Positions 22,727 through 33,724 of a stretch of 64,000 nt of DNA are shown piece by piece. Each line of letters opens with the position of its first letter. The first letter of the stretch is position 1. The notes under the pieces were generated by a model. The model was not told the DNA's origin, made no database searches, and was given only the letters and a program-made list of their open reading frames with translations. This DNA is from Macrotrachela quadricornifera (Eukaryota > Rotifera > Eurotatoria > Philodinida > Philodinidae): the NCBI GenBank assembly GCA_022393335.1, contig JAJEKB010020261.1, forward strand, positions 68,755 to 132,754, in the 5' to 3' direction. The translations under genes and the position numbers were made by a program.

Positions 22727-22988
22727 CTTTCGAGCTTCAGTCATTTTTAGAACAACTTGATGCTGTTGCAGCAAAATTTTTTGTAGAAAAGAAATTACGT
22801 ATAAGAATAGGCATGGATTTGTCTTTTGATAAACATGATGGTGCTTTTAATTGTTCGTATTTTGATTGAATAGTTTCTTCAGTCATTGTATGTTTATAAC
22901 GAGCGTAATCTTTCTAATTCTTTTTTACCATTTGTTTACCACAATATGGGCAGATTATTTCCGTAGCTACTGTTACAGTAGTCATTTA
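22727..22988 (-). pseudogene. Broken ORF with a CPYC zinc-knuckle motif
   Basis: From ATG near 22987 the frame reads MTTVTVATEI, then CPYCGKQM, a candidate Cys-x2-Cys zinc ligand pair, then a TAG after VKKN. It continues in the same frame (DYARYKHTMTEETIQSKYEQ) to about 22790 before shifting to a frame reading QQHQVVLKMTEARK with a GTATG donor at its end. It looks like a small zinc-finger gene with one nonsense codon and a frame break, possibly the upstream part of the two-exon gene at 22259-22646, but the phases do not match. Confidence 0.4.
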
Positions 22989-24922
22989 AGTACACACAAA
23001 AATTAATTAAGCGTATATGTATCGTTTAAATGCAATGAAGATGGTTTGAAGAATAATCAATATGTCCGCCCAATTTCTACGTTTATTATTCTGTTTCTGA
23101 ATAGCTTGTCAAATTAGAACATAATACGCCTTACATACAATAGAATTAATTCCATATAGATCTCAATGAAAACAAGAATAAATTCCTTCAATGTCATGAT
23201 ACAAGCAAGCATACTGTTCTTAAAAGATTCAATGAGTACCATATCTGATGGATTCCACAGGTAATCTATAGACGTTGCGTGATTACGAATGAAAAGTTTG
23301 TGCTATTAGCCAAATTTTCAGAAATATTTAATATGAATCTATTGTACAAACGAATGTAACTCGTTGCGTTGGCAAATTCAATGTTTAGGCAAACGCACAA
23401 AAGTGACTGAGAGAAGTATGTGGTAACAAGTGTTTCTTAACACTATGTGAATATAAAATGATGACCCATTTCTCTCATTATATCTTATGGGAATCTTCTC
23501 CGGAATTATTTCTTTACAACTCTAACTTAGTTGTATATTGTTTTTTTATTACCTGCTTAAGTTTTTATCGATATTGTACCAATGATTTGGAAAAAATAGT
23601 TATTACCCTCATACAACGACAGATATAAATGAATTCAACAAAAAACTGCAAGAAAGAATAATAATTTTTAATTCGCCAACTCAGTGAATATATACAAGTA
23701 GATATTCTATTTATTTTGATGCTATTCTATGTACAAAAAAGCTCTAAAAATTAACAAATCATGTTATGAAACCAAAAACAATCTTAAGGATAGTGTTAAA
23801 GTATCAGCTCTTTATCTTTCATTGTTACAGAGTTATTCAAAGAAAGCCTACGGCCATCTATCTCTGAAATGGACATTAGTCAAAATGTTGGATCAACTAC
23901 TTGTTGCTTTATAAAACTTATTCATCTTTCACGTTCATTTTATTATGAAAAGAAGTATTATATCTATCTTCAACTAAGGATCAAGATCTGGATGTTGGCA
24001 ACTTTTTCGTAATATTCATATTACTTTATAATGAGTATTTTCCTTGTTCTTTAATTTAATTTAATCGTACTGATGTATATATTTGTAGATACTGCAGCGC
24101 TGTAATAACTATCTGAATCATTTTATAATATCAGAACCTTTTCCTCTGAAATATTTTTATTGATATACTTTATTCAAAGACTTATGTTTTGTTGTATTAG
24201 AAATACCCATTAACAATATTAAGAACATCGCTCATGAATGCATCATTTGTCATTCATTTTCATCTGAAAACATGAGTTCCTCAACTATAAATGGATCTTA
24301 TCAAATTTGGGCATTTCGATAAAAATCATTTTATCGATATCTCGGTCTTTTTCATTCACATCTAACAGATCAATACGAATCGAGGAAATCTCATATATTT
24401 CTAAGATTTCTTGATAGTCATTTTTGAAGTCTGAAGTCTTCCTATTTTCTCCTTGAGTGTATTTTGAACGAGAACGTCTCTTTACCACAAATAATACATA
24501 GAAGATTTTTTGACGGCATTCATTTTGACGAAACGATAGAATGGCACACAGTAGTACAATAGTCGACAGAGAAAATAATCGGACTCAACATACGTACCAT
24601 TAGTTTTCTTTCATCTATATAAGAACATGTTTCTGTCCATTACCTCTTTCTCTCTCTTTTTTCTTCGCATAAAAATCGTATGCAGTATAACACGTGCATA
24701 TATATATAAATATTTTATACGTAAGAGTGAGAAATCCTGACACTTTTGCAATATAAATTAGATTTTTCTCACTACAAGACCAAAAAAAACAACGTCATCG
24801 TCATACAAAAGCATATTCGAGAAGAATGAAAGAAAAAAAAAGGTATAATCAGCATGGCAAGAGTACATATTTGTGCATATAGAACAAACGTAACAACAAC
24901 TAAAGTCGCAATACAACTATAA
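22989..24922. other. Gene-poor stretch
   Basis: Short frames at 23729-23914 (+) and 24285-24488 (-) have no domain evidence. TA-rich around 24700. Confidence 0.4.
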
Positions 24923-25533
24923 ATGAGAAAGCTTAAAGGAAAAATCGCTCTCATAATATGTAGTTTTGATAGTATTGGTTTGGTTACTGCTCATCGATTC
25001 ATTGCTGAAGGTGTAGAACATGTTTTCATCGCTGGACGAGGTCGTCAAATACTTGATGAAGCCATTAAACAACTTATTAGTAGTAATGTCACCCCAGTAC
25101 AGGAAAATGTATGCAATATGGATGATCTCGACAAGCTATTTAGCTTGATTCAGAAAGAGAAACGATGGTTAGATATTCTCTTCGCTAACGTTAGTATCGG
25201 TGACGCGTTACCCCACTATTAGATTCAATTACTGAAAAACATTATGATGATTTAATGAATATTAATGTACAGTCTGTATTTGTTTACTGTTTAAAAAGTT
25301 TTACCAATCTTTGTCGATGGAGGATCGATCATCTTGAATGGATCTGTTGATTCTATCAAAGGAATACTAGGTGAGAGTGCCCATTGTGCTACAAAAGCAA
25401 TCATTCGTTCTTTTACTTGATGTTGGATAGTTGATTTAAAAAAAAGTCACACTCGAGTCAACGCTTTTCAGATGATAATAGTTATATAACTAGCATTAAA
25501 CTTTTCGTCGATGGTGGCTGGGGACAAATCTAA
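24923..25533 (+). pseudogene. Short-chain dehydrogenase/reductase pseudogene
   Basis: The frame starts MRKLKGKIALI and keeps many SDR features: the second half of the Rossmann fold (FIAGRGRQ), the LDILFANVSIG strand corresponding to the NNAG motif, the NINVQSVF helix, and later GGSIILNGSVDSIKG, then CATKA in the place of the catalytic YxxxK (Tyr replaced by Cys). The glycine-rich cofactor motif is changed to CSFDSIG. Frame breaks occur near 25215 and 25300, a TGA near 25420, and most of the C-terminal third is missing before FVDGGWGQI and the stop at 25533. SDRs are NAD(P)H oxidoreductases; this copy cannot be functional. Confidence 0.85.
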
Positions 25534-26100
25534 CAAGCTTATTTCTAAATGTTCAAATTGTTAATGAACTATGATAATATTAATGTTATTTCCTACAGAC
25601 AATAAATTTCTGATAACAGGTAATTTATTATTTATAATCTAACTCATAGTTTTTTGAAAATATTTTTATCTGTTAGACATGTACAAAGCCAAAAATATTT
25701 CTAATCTAGGATTTATGAATCAAGTCTCGAATATTGATTGTGTAGTTTGTTATAAAATTTCGTATTTATTCTAAAAGCTTACACTAAAATATACATATGG
25801 GAAGTAGAAATAAGTAGACTCACTACAGTATCTGGTATTTTAACATGTTCAAGTGCATAAAGATCATCTATCGGTGTCGTTTTTATCTTATTTAATGCTC
25901 CATCTCGTCTCCTCTCAAAGCTGATTTCAGCTCAGATACATGCTATAAAGGTAAAATTTTCAGCTCGATACCCTGTCGTTTGACAGAGATGTGAACCAAA
26001 TAAAGGTCAAAGAATAGCTCATATCATCTCCAAAATTTCTCTGTCGACCCTCATTATATATATATAAATATAATTTTTTTTTGTTAAAAAGCTTTTCTCT
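25534..26100. other. Intergenic, no gene seen
   Basis: Nothing recognised apart from short AT tracts. Confidence 0.35.
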
Positions 26101-26280
26101 AGGGCTAACTTATGTCGTGGATCTTTCTTTTAAATCCTTAGTTTTTTAACGAAGAAAAGGGGTAACAAGCTCAATGACTCAAAACACCCTTAAAAAAGGG
26201 TGCTTTTTCATAGAGATGGTTTCTTATGTAATAATAAAACGGCTTATTTGAAGAAACGGGTCGCGAGGTAAGCTAGCCCT
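26101..26280. mobile_element. MITE with AGGGCTA termini
   Basis: AGGGCTAACTTATGTCG at the left pairs with CGCGAGGTAAGCTAGCCCT at the right. The element is 180 bp and an internal short hairpin sits near 26185-26205 (CACCCTTAAAAAAGGGTG). Confidence 0.6.
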
Positions 26281-26569
26281 AAACACGAGCTTTCAAATAA
26301 AAAAAATGATATTTGACTTTATATAGCACCACGATGAAATGACGTTAGAGATACTCCGTCGAACCCACGTTCAGAGGAAAAATGAAAAAGATTTTTCGAG
26401 TTTTAAGAAAAATGCCTGTTTTACGAGTAGTGGTACCATATGATGAAAAAATATTTTGACTATAATTTCCCAGTGGACAGGCCTCAGCCGATGATGGTTT
26501 CACATTTGATATCAGGACACTTAGTGTAGCAAACGCACAGAATATCAGTCTTTAATTTGGGTCAACACT

Positions 26570-26655
26570 TCGGGACTTTCCCTTGTTAGCTACAATTATA
26601 TTGAAGATGATAGTGCAAAGGATCTTGCTGATGCATTGAAAGAAAATATCCTAAT
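26570..26655 (+). pseudogene. Isolated LRR fragment
   Basis: Reads SYNYIEDDSAKDLADALKEN, a single ribonuclease-inhibitor-type LRR of the same style as the array at 14-16 kb, without flanking exons. Likely a relic. Confidence 0.4.
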
Positions 26656-27000
26656 CTGTTCATTCTTTTTCTCTTTATTTCGTATACGAATTCGATTATC
26701 TAGACACTGGCATAAATCTATCTTGGTGGCAATTGGATTTAAGAAAAACTTGAAGATCAAATCTGTAAATATGTGAGCCGAAATAAGAATCAATCCAAAT
26801 CTAGAAAACAACGTTGAATATTTATTCCTACCAATTTAAAATAGTGATTGCACACAGAATGAAAATATGATTGTTGTTGAGAATCTTTGATTTTTCTAAC
26901 TTCTTTTTAATAGGAAAAAATATCTTTAAAAAAGAATAAATGCACAAATTTATGTACACATATGTGTATAAAGTAAGAAAAAAAATAATTAAAGATAGAA

Positions 27001-28178
27001 TTATTTGCGACCGAAAACAATTGCTAGAATGATCACTAAGATAACGATAACTATAGCGATGATACCCGCAATAATAAACCATTTCTTGAAACGAAAAAAA
27101 AAAGCAAAACATTGGAAACATCAGTAGATAAGTTTATGAATAATCGAACCGAGACTTACCCATCGAGCTGCAGATTGAGATCTTTTAGCTTTTACAAGTT
27201 CTGTACCTCCGGTTCTGACTGCATCTTCTGATTGTATGATGGCATCTTCAATTCGTAGAATCACTTCACCCTTTAATGGAAACATATTCAATGTATTCAG
27301 AAAGAAACATAAATATTTTTACTTGTGTTTGAATAAGTTCCATCATATCAAAGAATATATCGTGCACTTCTCTGATATTGTTTTCTAATCTTATAATATC
27401 ACTATGTTGTGCTTCTATATCAGTAAGCGATCGTTTAGATTGTTCTGTTTCAACCATAATCTATCGAAAATTTCATGTAAAATAATTTCACAAAACTGAA
27501 TAATTCTTTTTAACTTACGTCTTGCGTAAATACAGCAGGATTTCTTGATGTAATCATTGCTTCCATTTCTCTATCGGTCACTGATTGTCCAACTAAATAA
27601 TAATTCATTTTTTAAAACTTATTTTCTTCTATGTGAAAAATAAAAGCAAAATAAACTCACCAATCTCAAGCTGACGCTGTAGAATTCCTTTGTATTTTTG
27701 TCGATAGCCCAATTGCATTTGCTCATAATCATTCATTATATTCCAAAATTCTTGTTTCAGGAATGATAACTAAAACAGAATAATTTAATGCGAGTATTGT
27801 ATCATCTCTTATAATTAGTATAAATTCACTACTTGCGATTTTTCAATTTGTAATTCTGCTTGAGTTTTGCTTGACGATATTCGTGATTGCTCGTAATTTT
27901 GTTCCATTTCTAGAATATAAATGCATAAGAAAAAAATCAATGGAAACTTAACTTACGTTTTAAATTTTGTCGAACATCGGTAGCTAATTTTTTAATAGTG
28001 ACCATCTTTTCGTTAAGCTCGTCTTTGATTCGATTATCCACTTCTGGTTCAGATAATATTGTTGAATGAAGATGTTTAACTTCAACCACAAGTTTTCTTA
28101 TTTTATCAATATCTGTACGTGATGAATCAAAATGAGTGAAAAAAAGAAGTGAAACATAAATCAGTGATTACCTGTCAT
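27001..28178 (-). CDS. Syntaxin, Qa-SNARE
   Basis: Eight exons join in phase: 28172-28178, 27957-28112, 27833-27909, 27661-27769, 27519-27592, 27323-27460, 27160-27270 and 27001-27084, giving 251 residues. The N-terminal two thirds are the Habc helices (VEVKHLH, KLATDVRQNLK, then QLGYRQKYKGILQRQLEI). The SNARE motif starts at RSLTDIEAQHSDI, and the central zero-layer Gln is the residue before GEVI, at an exon junction, marking it as a Qa-SNARE that drives membrane fusion. A tail anchor of about 22 hydrophobic residues ends in GRK. Relative to syntaxin-1 (about 290 residues) the first 30 or so residues, including the Munc18-binding N-peptide, are absent. The first coding exon as modelled is only 7 nt (ATGACAG), so the true start is less certain than the rest. 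Confidence 0.92.
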
Positions 28179-29138
28179 ATTAGTATGCGGATAATCGATG
28201 TTTAGTTATTGAATAAGAATAATAACGATCTAAACTATGAATATACCGATAAATTTCAGTTTTTTATATAGAAGAAGAAACATCAATGACTCACTATGTG
28301 AAATGTATGCAAATTGGATTTGTCCTTCATATGACACATACCTTATACACAGTGACTGATGTGAGAACGCATGATATTTAGTAGTTTTTCTAAATGACTC
28401 AGAAAGTATTAATGACTCATCACCTATAGTCACTCTTGAATAGTAATGTTTCTTCGATAAAATGAGACGCATAATATTACATCATCACCTGTGTTCGGCT
28501 CTTTTTATTTCGTCATTTTTGTGGTTACATTTGCGTAATATTAAACTTTATTATAAAGATTCTTGAAAAATTAGAAGTTGAGTACACTAAAAGAGCACAT
28601 CATTCTTTGTACAACATTTTACATTTACAGAACATAAAAACAGATGTGCAATGCCTCGTGCACTAAATGTTTTACCATGTTTAACTTCATTGTCAGCCGT
28701 TTTTTATGATGACATGTACGTTCACGATCTTAGAATGTATATTTTATCCATGATTCTTGTGGAGAATGTAAATTTTATCGTTAGTATTGGTTTCATGTAA
28801 TACAAATGTATATTGAAAGTTACCGTCGTGATTTATTATTTTCGATTAGTTGATGTACGTTCGAAATTGTAATGTAATTCGATGTATTTCTTTTTGAATC
28901 ACACACACACAACCTAATGAGGTATTACTATCTGTTTGTGTTGTTTTTTCGTTCAATAAGGAACTAGTGATCAAACACTAATGATACCTTCGTCTATGGA
29001 ACGGTGTATGATCGAAATAGTTGTTCTTTCTTACTATATTGCCTATACAACATTAAATGAACATATTCTGAAAAAGTTATAGAGAGTCAACATCGAAGCC
29101 GATGAGACAGAACTACGAACATTGCTTTAATCACTAAT
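28179..29138. other. Intergenic, no gene seen
   Basis: Upstream region of the syntaxin gene. No convincing frames; a few short inverted motifs only. Confidence 0.35.
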
Positions 29139-29420
29139 GTGTGTGGCGAAACGTGTTCATATTCAGTTACAACAAGCAGTTGAAGCCATAGAACAAATTT
29201 TTCGTGCAATTGATCAACAGATTCTACAACTGGTTCTTTCCATTTCAAGTGTGGAGAAAGAAGTGCTATAAAATCAACAAGCTCTTGATCAAGCATATAT
29301 CGACTTACAACATGCTTAATATCAGGTAATATTAGCTGAAAAAGTTGTGTATGATGCTCAACAATCTCTGAACAAAGTCAAGCATGTAGTGCAAAAAGCA
29401 TACGAAGAAGTCAAAAGAGC
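29139..29420 (+). pseudogene. Decayed coiled-coil ORF
   Basis: Reads HIQLQQAVEAIEQIFRAIDQ and, after a TAA, QQALDQAYIDLQHA, then a TAA and KVVYDAQQSLNKVKHVVQKA. Heptad-like Gln/Val/Leu spacing suggests a long coiled coil. Two in-frame stops and no clear ends. No family is named. Confidence 0.4.
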
Positions 29421-29639
29421 TTGTACCGTGTTTTCAATTTGGCTGGTGTCAGAAGACCGAAGGAAAATTCTCAACAACAGAATTTTGTTGCCAAAGACGT
29501 CCATATAAGAACAATGCAAACACAATTGAATGCTGTTAATATCCAATTAAAAACCACCACTTCTCTGTTGAATCAGCAGCTAGTGCAACAATTATTAGTA
29601 ACTTCCTTAACAAAAAGGTTTTAAAGACGTTGAATTGCA

Positions 29640-30973
29640 TCTAAATAATATGTTCAGTCCCTCAACGGTACTATTAGATAAAATTACGACGATGATAGAC
29701 TTCGAACTTGTCATTGAGCCATTGAGTAGCATCTACTATAAAATATCCAAATCAAATACCATAGATAAAGCTGTCAGTATTCCCCGTTTCCGAGAATCCG
29801 GAACCTTCTTGCATTCTGCGTTCCGAGAAACCTGAGATGCGTGTAGGTTTCTCATTCTTTTAAGAATGTAGAACCTTACATGTGTTTCCGTACATGGAAA
29901 CTCGAAACCGTATGCATGACTTTGTTCTTTGTACTTCAATAGATACCGCCTGTTCAAAAATAGTAATCAGTTTCCTGATTTCTCTCAATTTTTCTACAGA
30001 AGAATCTGGGAACATGCTTGTCTTTATTAATTTTCTCCGTTAAGGATTCCTTTCTTGGGAATTCAAAACTCGGAGCAAGTTTCCATATATGAGAATCTGA
30101 ATCTTGCTGTACGTTCCCGTATCTAGGAACTTAAAACGTGATATCATTTTTCTTTTCGAGCATTGTAATCCAGAAATGTTTTTGAGGATTATTTATAATG
30201 CAAAACATGCACACTTTATTAAGTTGCAATAGATACGACTATAGTGATGCGTTGCGACTTATTTTTTCAGTATAAGAAACACAGATTGCCATCCAGGAGG
30301 TTGTGTTAGGAAAACGCTTGGTATAATGTTTGGTGATGGAATTAGTGATATTTACTGTTACTATTGAATGCAAGGACAACTGAGTATGTCAATTTGCTTG
30401 TACTACGCATTATATAAGAATATACGTTTTCCGGAGGTTATCTCAATAAATTTCATAAATTGTATGATTGTCTGTATATCTAGATCGTTTCTTCTCTTTA
30501 TCAAATCAATTTACAGCTTCTCAATGATCATGCATAAAACTATGCTTTTACCCATGTGGCACTATTGATATACAAACAGCATAACAATATATGCTATAAG
30601 CTGCTTCTATCTAAAAAGGGTGTAAGAGCCTTATGAATCTTTTATTGATTTTCAAATATTAGCACAGCAAAAACATCTTGCCTAGAGATAACATAGAGTA
30701 CGGTGTGATAGAGAGCATTTTCAAGAACTATATAAAATCAAAAATAATAGTAGAGAGTAATTTCAAGAAATTCATACGTTCATATATAGTACAGCACAAT
30801 TATGAGAAATATCGTACGATCAGATATATCATCAATGAACATGAGATAAGCGATCATTAATTAACAAAAACATAAGTACTTCGTCAACTATATTTCAATC
30901 ATATTTGGTTATGATCAATTTACAATTGATTGACAATTTTTAGTCAATACAAACTTCATTTGATTAAATATAT
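29640..30973. other. Intergenic with short repeats
   Basis: Scattered copies of a GAGAATC(C)GGAACC / TTTCCATATATGAGAA-like motif around 29780-30140. No gene seen. Confidence 0.35.
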
Positions 30974-32818
30974 AGGATGTCTCAAGAATCACCAACAAAA
31001 CTAAATTCATCGATTTTCACTAGTTATCAAATTTAATCAACTAATTTTTTCTCTAATGATAGATATTAGTGTGACGTTTGTCTTTGTACGGATAAACTTC
31101 ACAAGTGCTGTTCAAAGTCATCTATCTCACTTTAGTGCGTTTTTTCTAGCTTTTAATTGGTGATATCTAACTTTATCGTTTATATGCCTTTGTTGCGATA
31201 TTTCCAAGGGAGAAGCGACGGCTTTTTGAGATTCTGAACCTCTGAAAATCCAGCAGGAATTCTGGAAATATAATAAAAATTCTGGGAGTACGATATATTT
31301 TATAGTGATACCCGTAAATTTTGAAGTGGTTTTTAGTAGAGATGGTCATAAGGCGTCATGGTCCATATTATGGAACAGCTATAAGTCGTTAAGATCTATC
31401 TTATTGACGTAGTCGTGAGTTCTCAAGTGCTATCTTATGGAATACTTATAAGTCTTAATGTTCTATCCTATGGCATATTCATAAGTAATCAGGCGCAAAA
31501 CTATGAAGGTACTCACGAGCCATCATCGCTTATCCTGGTAAAGTATCCATAAATTCCCAGAAGCTCTCACTTATGGATACTCATAAGCCTTCATGGCCTA
31601 TGCTATAGTGAGACATGTACGTATTCCGTGTTTTCTGAACTCTTAATGAACTCTGAATTCAAAGAACAATAACAAGGAGACAAACATAAAAAACCTGCAG
31701 CACTTAAGAAATTCAAGAAACTCGAGAAAGTCTATAGTATTCAAGGACTGACTAGTGAAGGAATCAGAGAGACACAAACAGTTATCTTGATTCTTTAGTG
31801 GCATTCTCGATGGTACAAGGACTTGATATGGAACTAAATGTGAGGAATACTAAAAGGTATTACATATTCTTGATATGATGCTGCTCTTCTGTAGATGACA
31901 CTGTTAGAGACTGAACAATCCGTCGAAAACACGGTGTGGCAGACACATTATCACATGAACATTTAGTCGCAAGATAATTAATCGCCAACAGTCAGTCGTA
32001 TAATGAAAAGAGTGAGTGATATGCGCAAAAAAGTTTTCTTTCATTGCGATGAAGTGTCGACGACTAATTGTCATGCGATTAAATCTCCATGCAATGATAT
32101 GTCCACAACGAATTCTCCCGTCACCAATAATATCACCTACAAAAAGGCAGCAACATATGAAATATCATAACTTTGTATAATGTATTGCTCACACTTTGTT
32201 CAATATCAAGTTCTTGTATCATCGAGAATTTAACTAATAAAACAAGATAACTGTTTATGCCTCTATTTCTGTGAATTCTTCGGTTCTTAGACACTACAGA
32301 TTTTCTTGACTTCTGTGAACTCATTGGATATATCATTGTTCTATAATTCGTTGTCTATTATACTTCACTAAGAGACTTTACTCTTCCTTATAATTCGTTC
32401 TTAGACTCAGAATCTCTCAAGAATTCATTGGATATTTCAGTGCAATATAACTCTAATCATGTTACAAGTGAAAATCTTGAAGCTTATAAAATTTCCTTCA
32501 CTTTTGAAACGTTGGTTAATAAACAAGTGGAGAGAAGCCAGTTTCATAGGCTTTAAGATCGTCATTTTGTAACGTGATTAGGGTTATATTGCACTGAAAT
32601 ATCGCAACAAAGGCATATAAACGATAAAGTTAGATATCACCAATTAAAAGCTAGAAAAAACGCAATAAACTGAGGTAGATGACTTTGAACAGTATTTATG
32701 AAGTTTATCCGTATAAACACAAACGTCACACTAATATCTATCATTAGAGAAAAAATTAGTTGATTAAATTTTTGATAACTAGTGAAAATCTATGAATTTA
32801 GTTTTCTCGGGGATACCT
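30974..32818. mobile_element. Non-autonomous DNA element with about 225-bp inverted ends
   Basis: The left arm 30974-31204 and right arm 32596-32818 are inverted repeats with roughly 90 percent identity by eye (for example TTGCGATATTTC / GAAATATCGCAA and GTTTATATGCCTTTGTTGCG). The ends read AGGATGTCTC and the complement AGGTATCCCC. The interior holds imperfect tandem copies of a unit with CTATCTTATGG and CTTATAAGT (about 31340-31620) and no transposase frame. Confidence 0.8.
31340..31620. repeat. Degenerate tandem repeat with CTTATGG/ATAAG motifs
   Basis: Units of roughly 55-65 bp with a conserved core TATGGAATACTTATAAGTC in several variants. It forms the left interior of the long-TIR element. 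Confidence 0.55.
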
Positions 32819-33724
32819 TTGAAAATTTGATTCATTAAGATTAATGATTTACGTTTTCATTGAACAATAATATTAATAAATTAAGTTTTAAAAAAAATAT
32901 TAACTATTAATTTAAATGGTACGTTCCTAACAGTCTTATATACACAAGTGCAAAAGTTAAGATTAGAAGATTGATTTGTATCTTAGATATACGGATTGAT
33001 CTGTTTTATTATTGACTTACGTGAACAAACAGAGCAATGGTGCTAAGATGTCGTCAGTAATGTTTCTCTGTGAAACTAACTCGTTTTCCATTCATAAAGT
33101 TTGCTCAAATCTCAACTAATATCATCTAATGAGACCTTCGGAGAGATCGAAACATTCCGTGGTAGTTTCTAGAGTCGTTAGATTCTTCAGTGTGGAATTG
33201 TTCTTCTCCAAACGTACCCTCACCGTTTTGCATTGTTGTTGTTGTTTTTTCTAGTCTATCCTTTCGGTTTCAATTTACTTCTTACTGTTCTCTTGCCTTC
33301 ATTCAGCGAGTAGATTTCGTTTTCTTCTATTCAAGCAATTGTATACCAAATGAGGTGAACAATATCTTGTCAAACATTCAAACAAATGCGCATGTATGAT
33401 ACGTTTGAAATAGCGTCTGAAATTCAAAATTAAAGTATTTTATATGGCTTTAGAAATTAGATTTTCTTCGTGGCATTATACGGTCTTCTTCAATTGATTG
33501 TTGCGCATGGACTATTGAAGCAAATACGAAAAAAAGAAATTTTTGAATTATTAATTCACATTTATTTCATCATCGAACAAGACGAGTGAGATGCCATTAT
33601 TTCTCTTTTGATTGCTTTTAAGGGAAAGTGCGCTCGTTTCATACGACGGCCTCTTGCCAATTTGAGTTTTCATTGTGCTTTTTTAGGCTGAAACTCACGT
33701 ATAAAACGCGTCCTCAAACAAGAC
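32819..33724. other. Upstream region of the NHL gene
   Basis: No coding frame with support. It probably includes the promoter and 5' UTR, but I see no clear core element. Confidence 0.35.

Noticed and set aside
23729..23914. Possible TPR-like fragment (YKKALKINKSCYE)
   Set aside because: Only one partial repeat-like stretch, too weak to call.
24285..24488. 67-codon Lys/Asp-rich frame
   Set aside because: Short, low complexity and without splice or family support.
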